From assembly GCA_947623765.1 (NCBI GenBank), contig CANQIG010000139.1, forward strand, positions 1 to 5,556: DNA of 5,556 nucleotides. Reading direction: 5' to 3'. This stretch comes from an uncultured Clostridia bacterium (lineage in GTDB: Bacteria; Bacillota; Clostridia; Oscillospirales; Acutalibacteraceae). A program made the translations under genes and the position numbers. Below the pieces are notes generated by a model. That model worked only from the letters and a program-made list of their open reading frames with translations. It did not search any database and had not been told where the DNA came from. This document shows positions 4,857 to 5,556 of this stretch, piece after piece (within the stretch, counting starts at the first letter, position 1; every line of letters starts with the position of its first letter).

Positions 4857-4882
4857 CGCACGCGAGCGATCGCGCGCGTGCG
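4857..4882 (+). promoter_or_regulatory. GC-rich hairpin at the 5' end of the activase leader
   Basis: CGCACGCG (4857-4864) and CGCGTGCG (4875-4882) are perfect arms around a loop containing the palindrome GCGATCGC (4866-4873). The hairpin would sit at the very 5' end of the transcript, since the start is predicted near 4854. A smaller CCGG-GAAT-CCGG stem (4884-4895) follows. A 5'-terminal hairpin can stabilise mRNA; a DNA-binding operator is the alternative. It is too short for any known riboswitch that I can recognise. Confidence 0.5.
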
Positions 4883-4915
4883 GCCGGGAATCCGGCAGGG
4901 AAAGGAAGGAACCAA

Positions 4916-5556
4916 ATGCGGATCGGATTGGACGTCGGCTCTACGACGCTGAAATGCGTCGTTCTCAATGATCGCGACGAGATCCTGTTCAAAAAATACG
5001 AGCGGCATCTTTCACGCATCGTGGAAAAATCGGTCGAGATGCTCCAGGAGGTGGACCGGCTGTTCCCGGGAGCCTCGGTGCGGCTCACCATCTCCGGCTC
5101 CGCGGGCATGGGCCTCGCGGAGCGCAGCGGCATTGAATTCGTGCAGGAGGTCTACGCGACGCGCATCGCGGTGAACCGCCTTGTGCCGCACACCGACACG
5201 GTCATCGAGCTCGGCGGCGAGGACGCGAAGATCCTGTTCCTCACCGACGGCGCGAACGCTTCGGGGCTCGAGGTGCGGATGAACGGCTCCTGCGCGGGCG
5301 GCACCGGCGCGTTCATCGACCAGATGGCGACGCTGCTCGGCATCCAGCCGGACGAGCTCAACGAGCTTGCGAAATCCCGCGAAAAGCTCTACACGATCGC
5401 CTCGCGCTGCGGCGTTTTCGCGAAGAGCGACGTGCAGCCGCTGCTTAATCAGGGCGCGAAAAAAAGCGACGTCGCGGCGAGCATCCTCTACGCCGTCGTG
5501 AACCAGACCGTCGCCGGGCTCGCGCAGGGCCGCGAGATCGCCGGGCAGGTGGTCTA
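4916..5556 (+). CDS. 2-hydroxyacyl-CoA dehydratase activase, large type (N-terminal part)
   Basis: The first 213 residues of a protein that continues beyond the window. GGAAGG at 4904-4909 precedes ATG 4916. It belongs to the BadF/BadG/BcrA/BcrD (HgdC-like) ASKHA ATPases, which use ATP to push an electron from a [4Fe-4S] cluster into 2-hydroxyacyl-CoA dehydratases or benzoyl-CoA reductases. The phosphate-binding motif GLDVGSTTLK is at residues 4-13, GSAGMGLAE at 61-69, and VIELGGEDAKILF at 96-108. Cys126 in MNGSCAGGTGAFIDQMA and Cys165 in IASRCGVFAKSDVQPLLNQG are the cluster ligands, spaced 39 residues as in HgdC. The GSAGMGLAE variant and the FIDQMATLLG and QPLLNQGA segments look more like the very long clostridial paralogues of roughly 1,400 residues, in which activase domains are fused to dehydratase-like domains and whose substrate is unknown, than like short HgdC. 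The window does not reach far enough to prove this. Confidence 0.9.
   Translation, partial: MRIGLDVGSTTLKCVVLNDRDEILFKKYERHLSRIVEKSVEMLQEVDRLFPGASVRLTISGSAGMGLAERSGIEFVQEVYATRIAVNRLVPHTDTVIELGGEDAKILFLTDGANASGLEVRMNGSCAGGTGAFIDQMATLLGIQPDELNELAKSREKLYTIASRCGVFAKSDVQPLLNQGAKKSDVAASILYAVVNQTVAGLAQGREIAGQVV

Overview
The window is GC-rich and bacterial, with seven genes recognised as real: five complete and one cut by each window edge. Strong Shine-Dalgarno sequences of the AAGGAGG type, TATAAT promoters, a CpXC zinc-ribbon protein, a TIGR04076-family protein and a large-type 2-hydroxyacyl-CoA dehydratase activase together suggest a high-GC anaerobic member of the Clostridia, perhaps a gut Oscillospirales-like organism. 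This assignment is inferred from gene content and no phylogenetic marker is present.

Layout. Positions 1-926 hold the 3' end of a polyphosphate kinase 2 gene, a TIGR04076 gene and a small three-helix membrane protein of PQ-loop/SemiSWEET appearance. All are on the plus strand with short gaps or overlap, so they probably form one transcription unit. A new promoter with a perfect TATAAT (978-983) appears to drive a second unit (1058-2247): a coiled-coil protein with an Ala/Pro/Glu-rich tail followed by a CpXC zinc-ribbon protein, closed by a strong intrinsic terminator (2266-2296).

Positions 2297-3136 are about 840 bases without a credible gene. They hold two families of hairpin-rich repeats: a pair of about 100 bp (2307-2409, 2490-2590) and a head-to-tail array of a 163/199-bp unit ending in a truncated third copy (2713-3137). 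The last copy ends at the stop codon of the next gene, a minus-strand GNAT acetyltransferase (3700-3137). That gene has a good promoter (TTGACG, 17 bp, TATACT) with a 9-bp inverted repeat across its -35 box. A plus-strand GH25 lysozyme with a C-terminal SH3 domain follows (3834-4730), diverging from the GNAT gene and ending in a hairpin terminator. Last is a consensus-like promoter (TTGAAA, 17 bp, TATAAT) with a GC-rich leader hairpin, then the first 213 codons of an ATP-dependent dehydratase activase that runs off the window.

Functionally this looks like ordinary chromosomal housekeeping and accessory genes (polyphosphate-nucleotide metabolism, small-molecule acetylation, peptidoglycan hydrolysis, radical-enzyme activation) rather than one dedicated system. 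The least explained part is the repeat block. No defence system, CRISPR array, transposase or phage structural gene was found.
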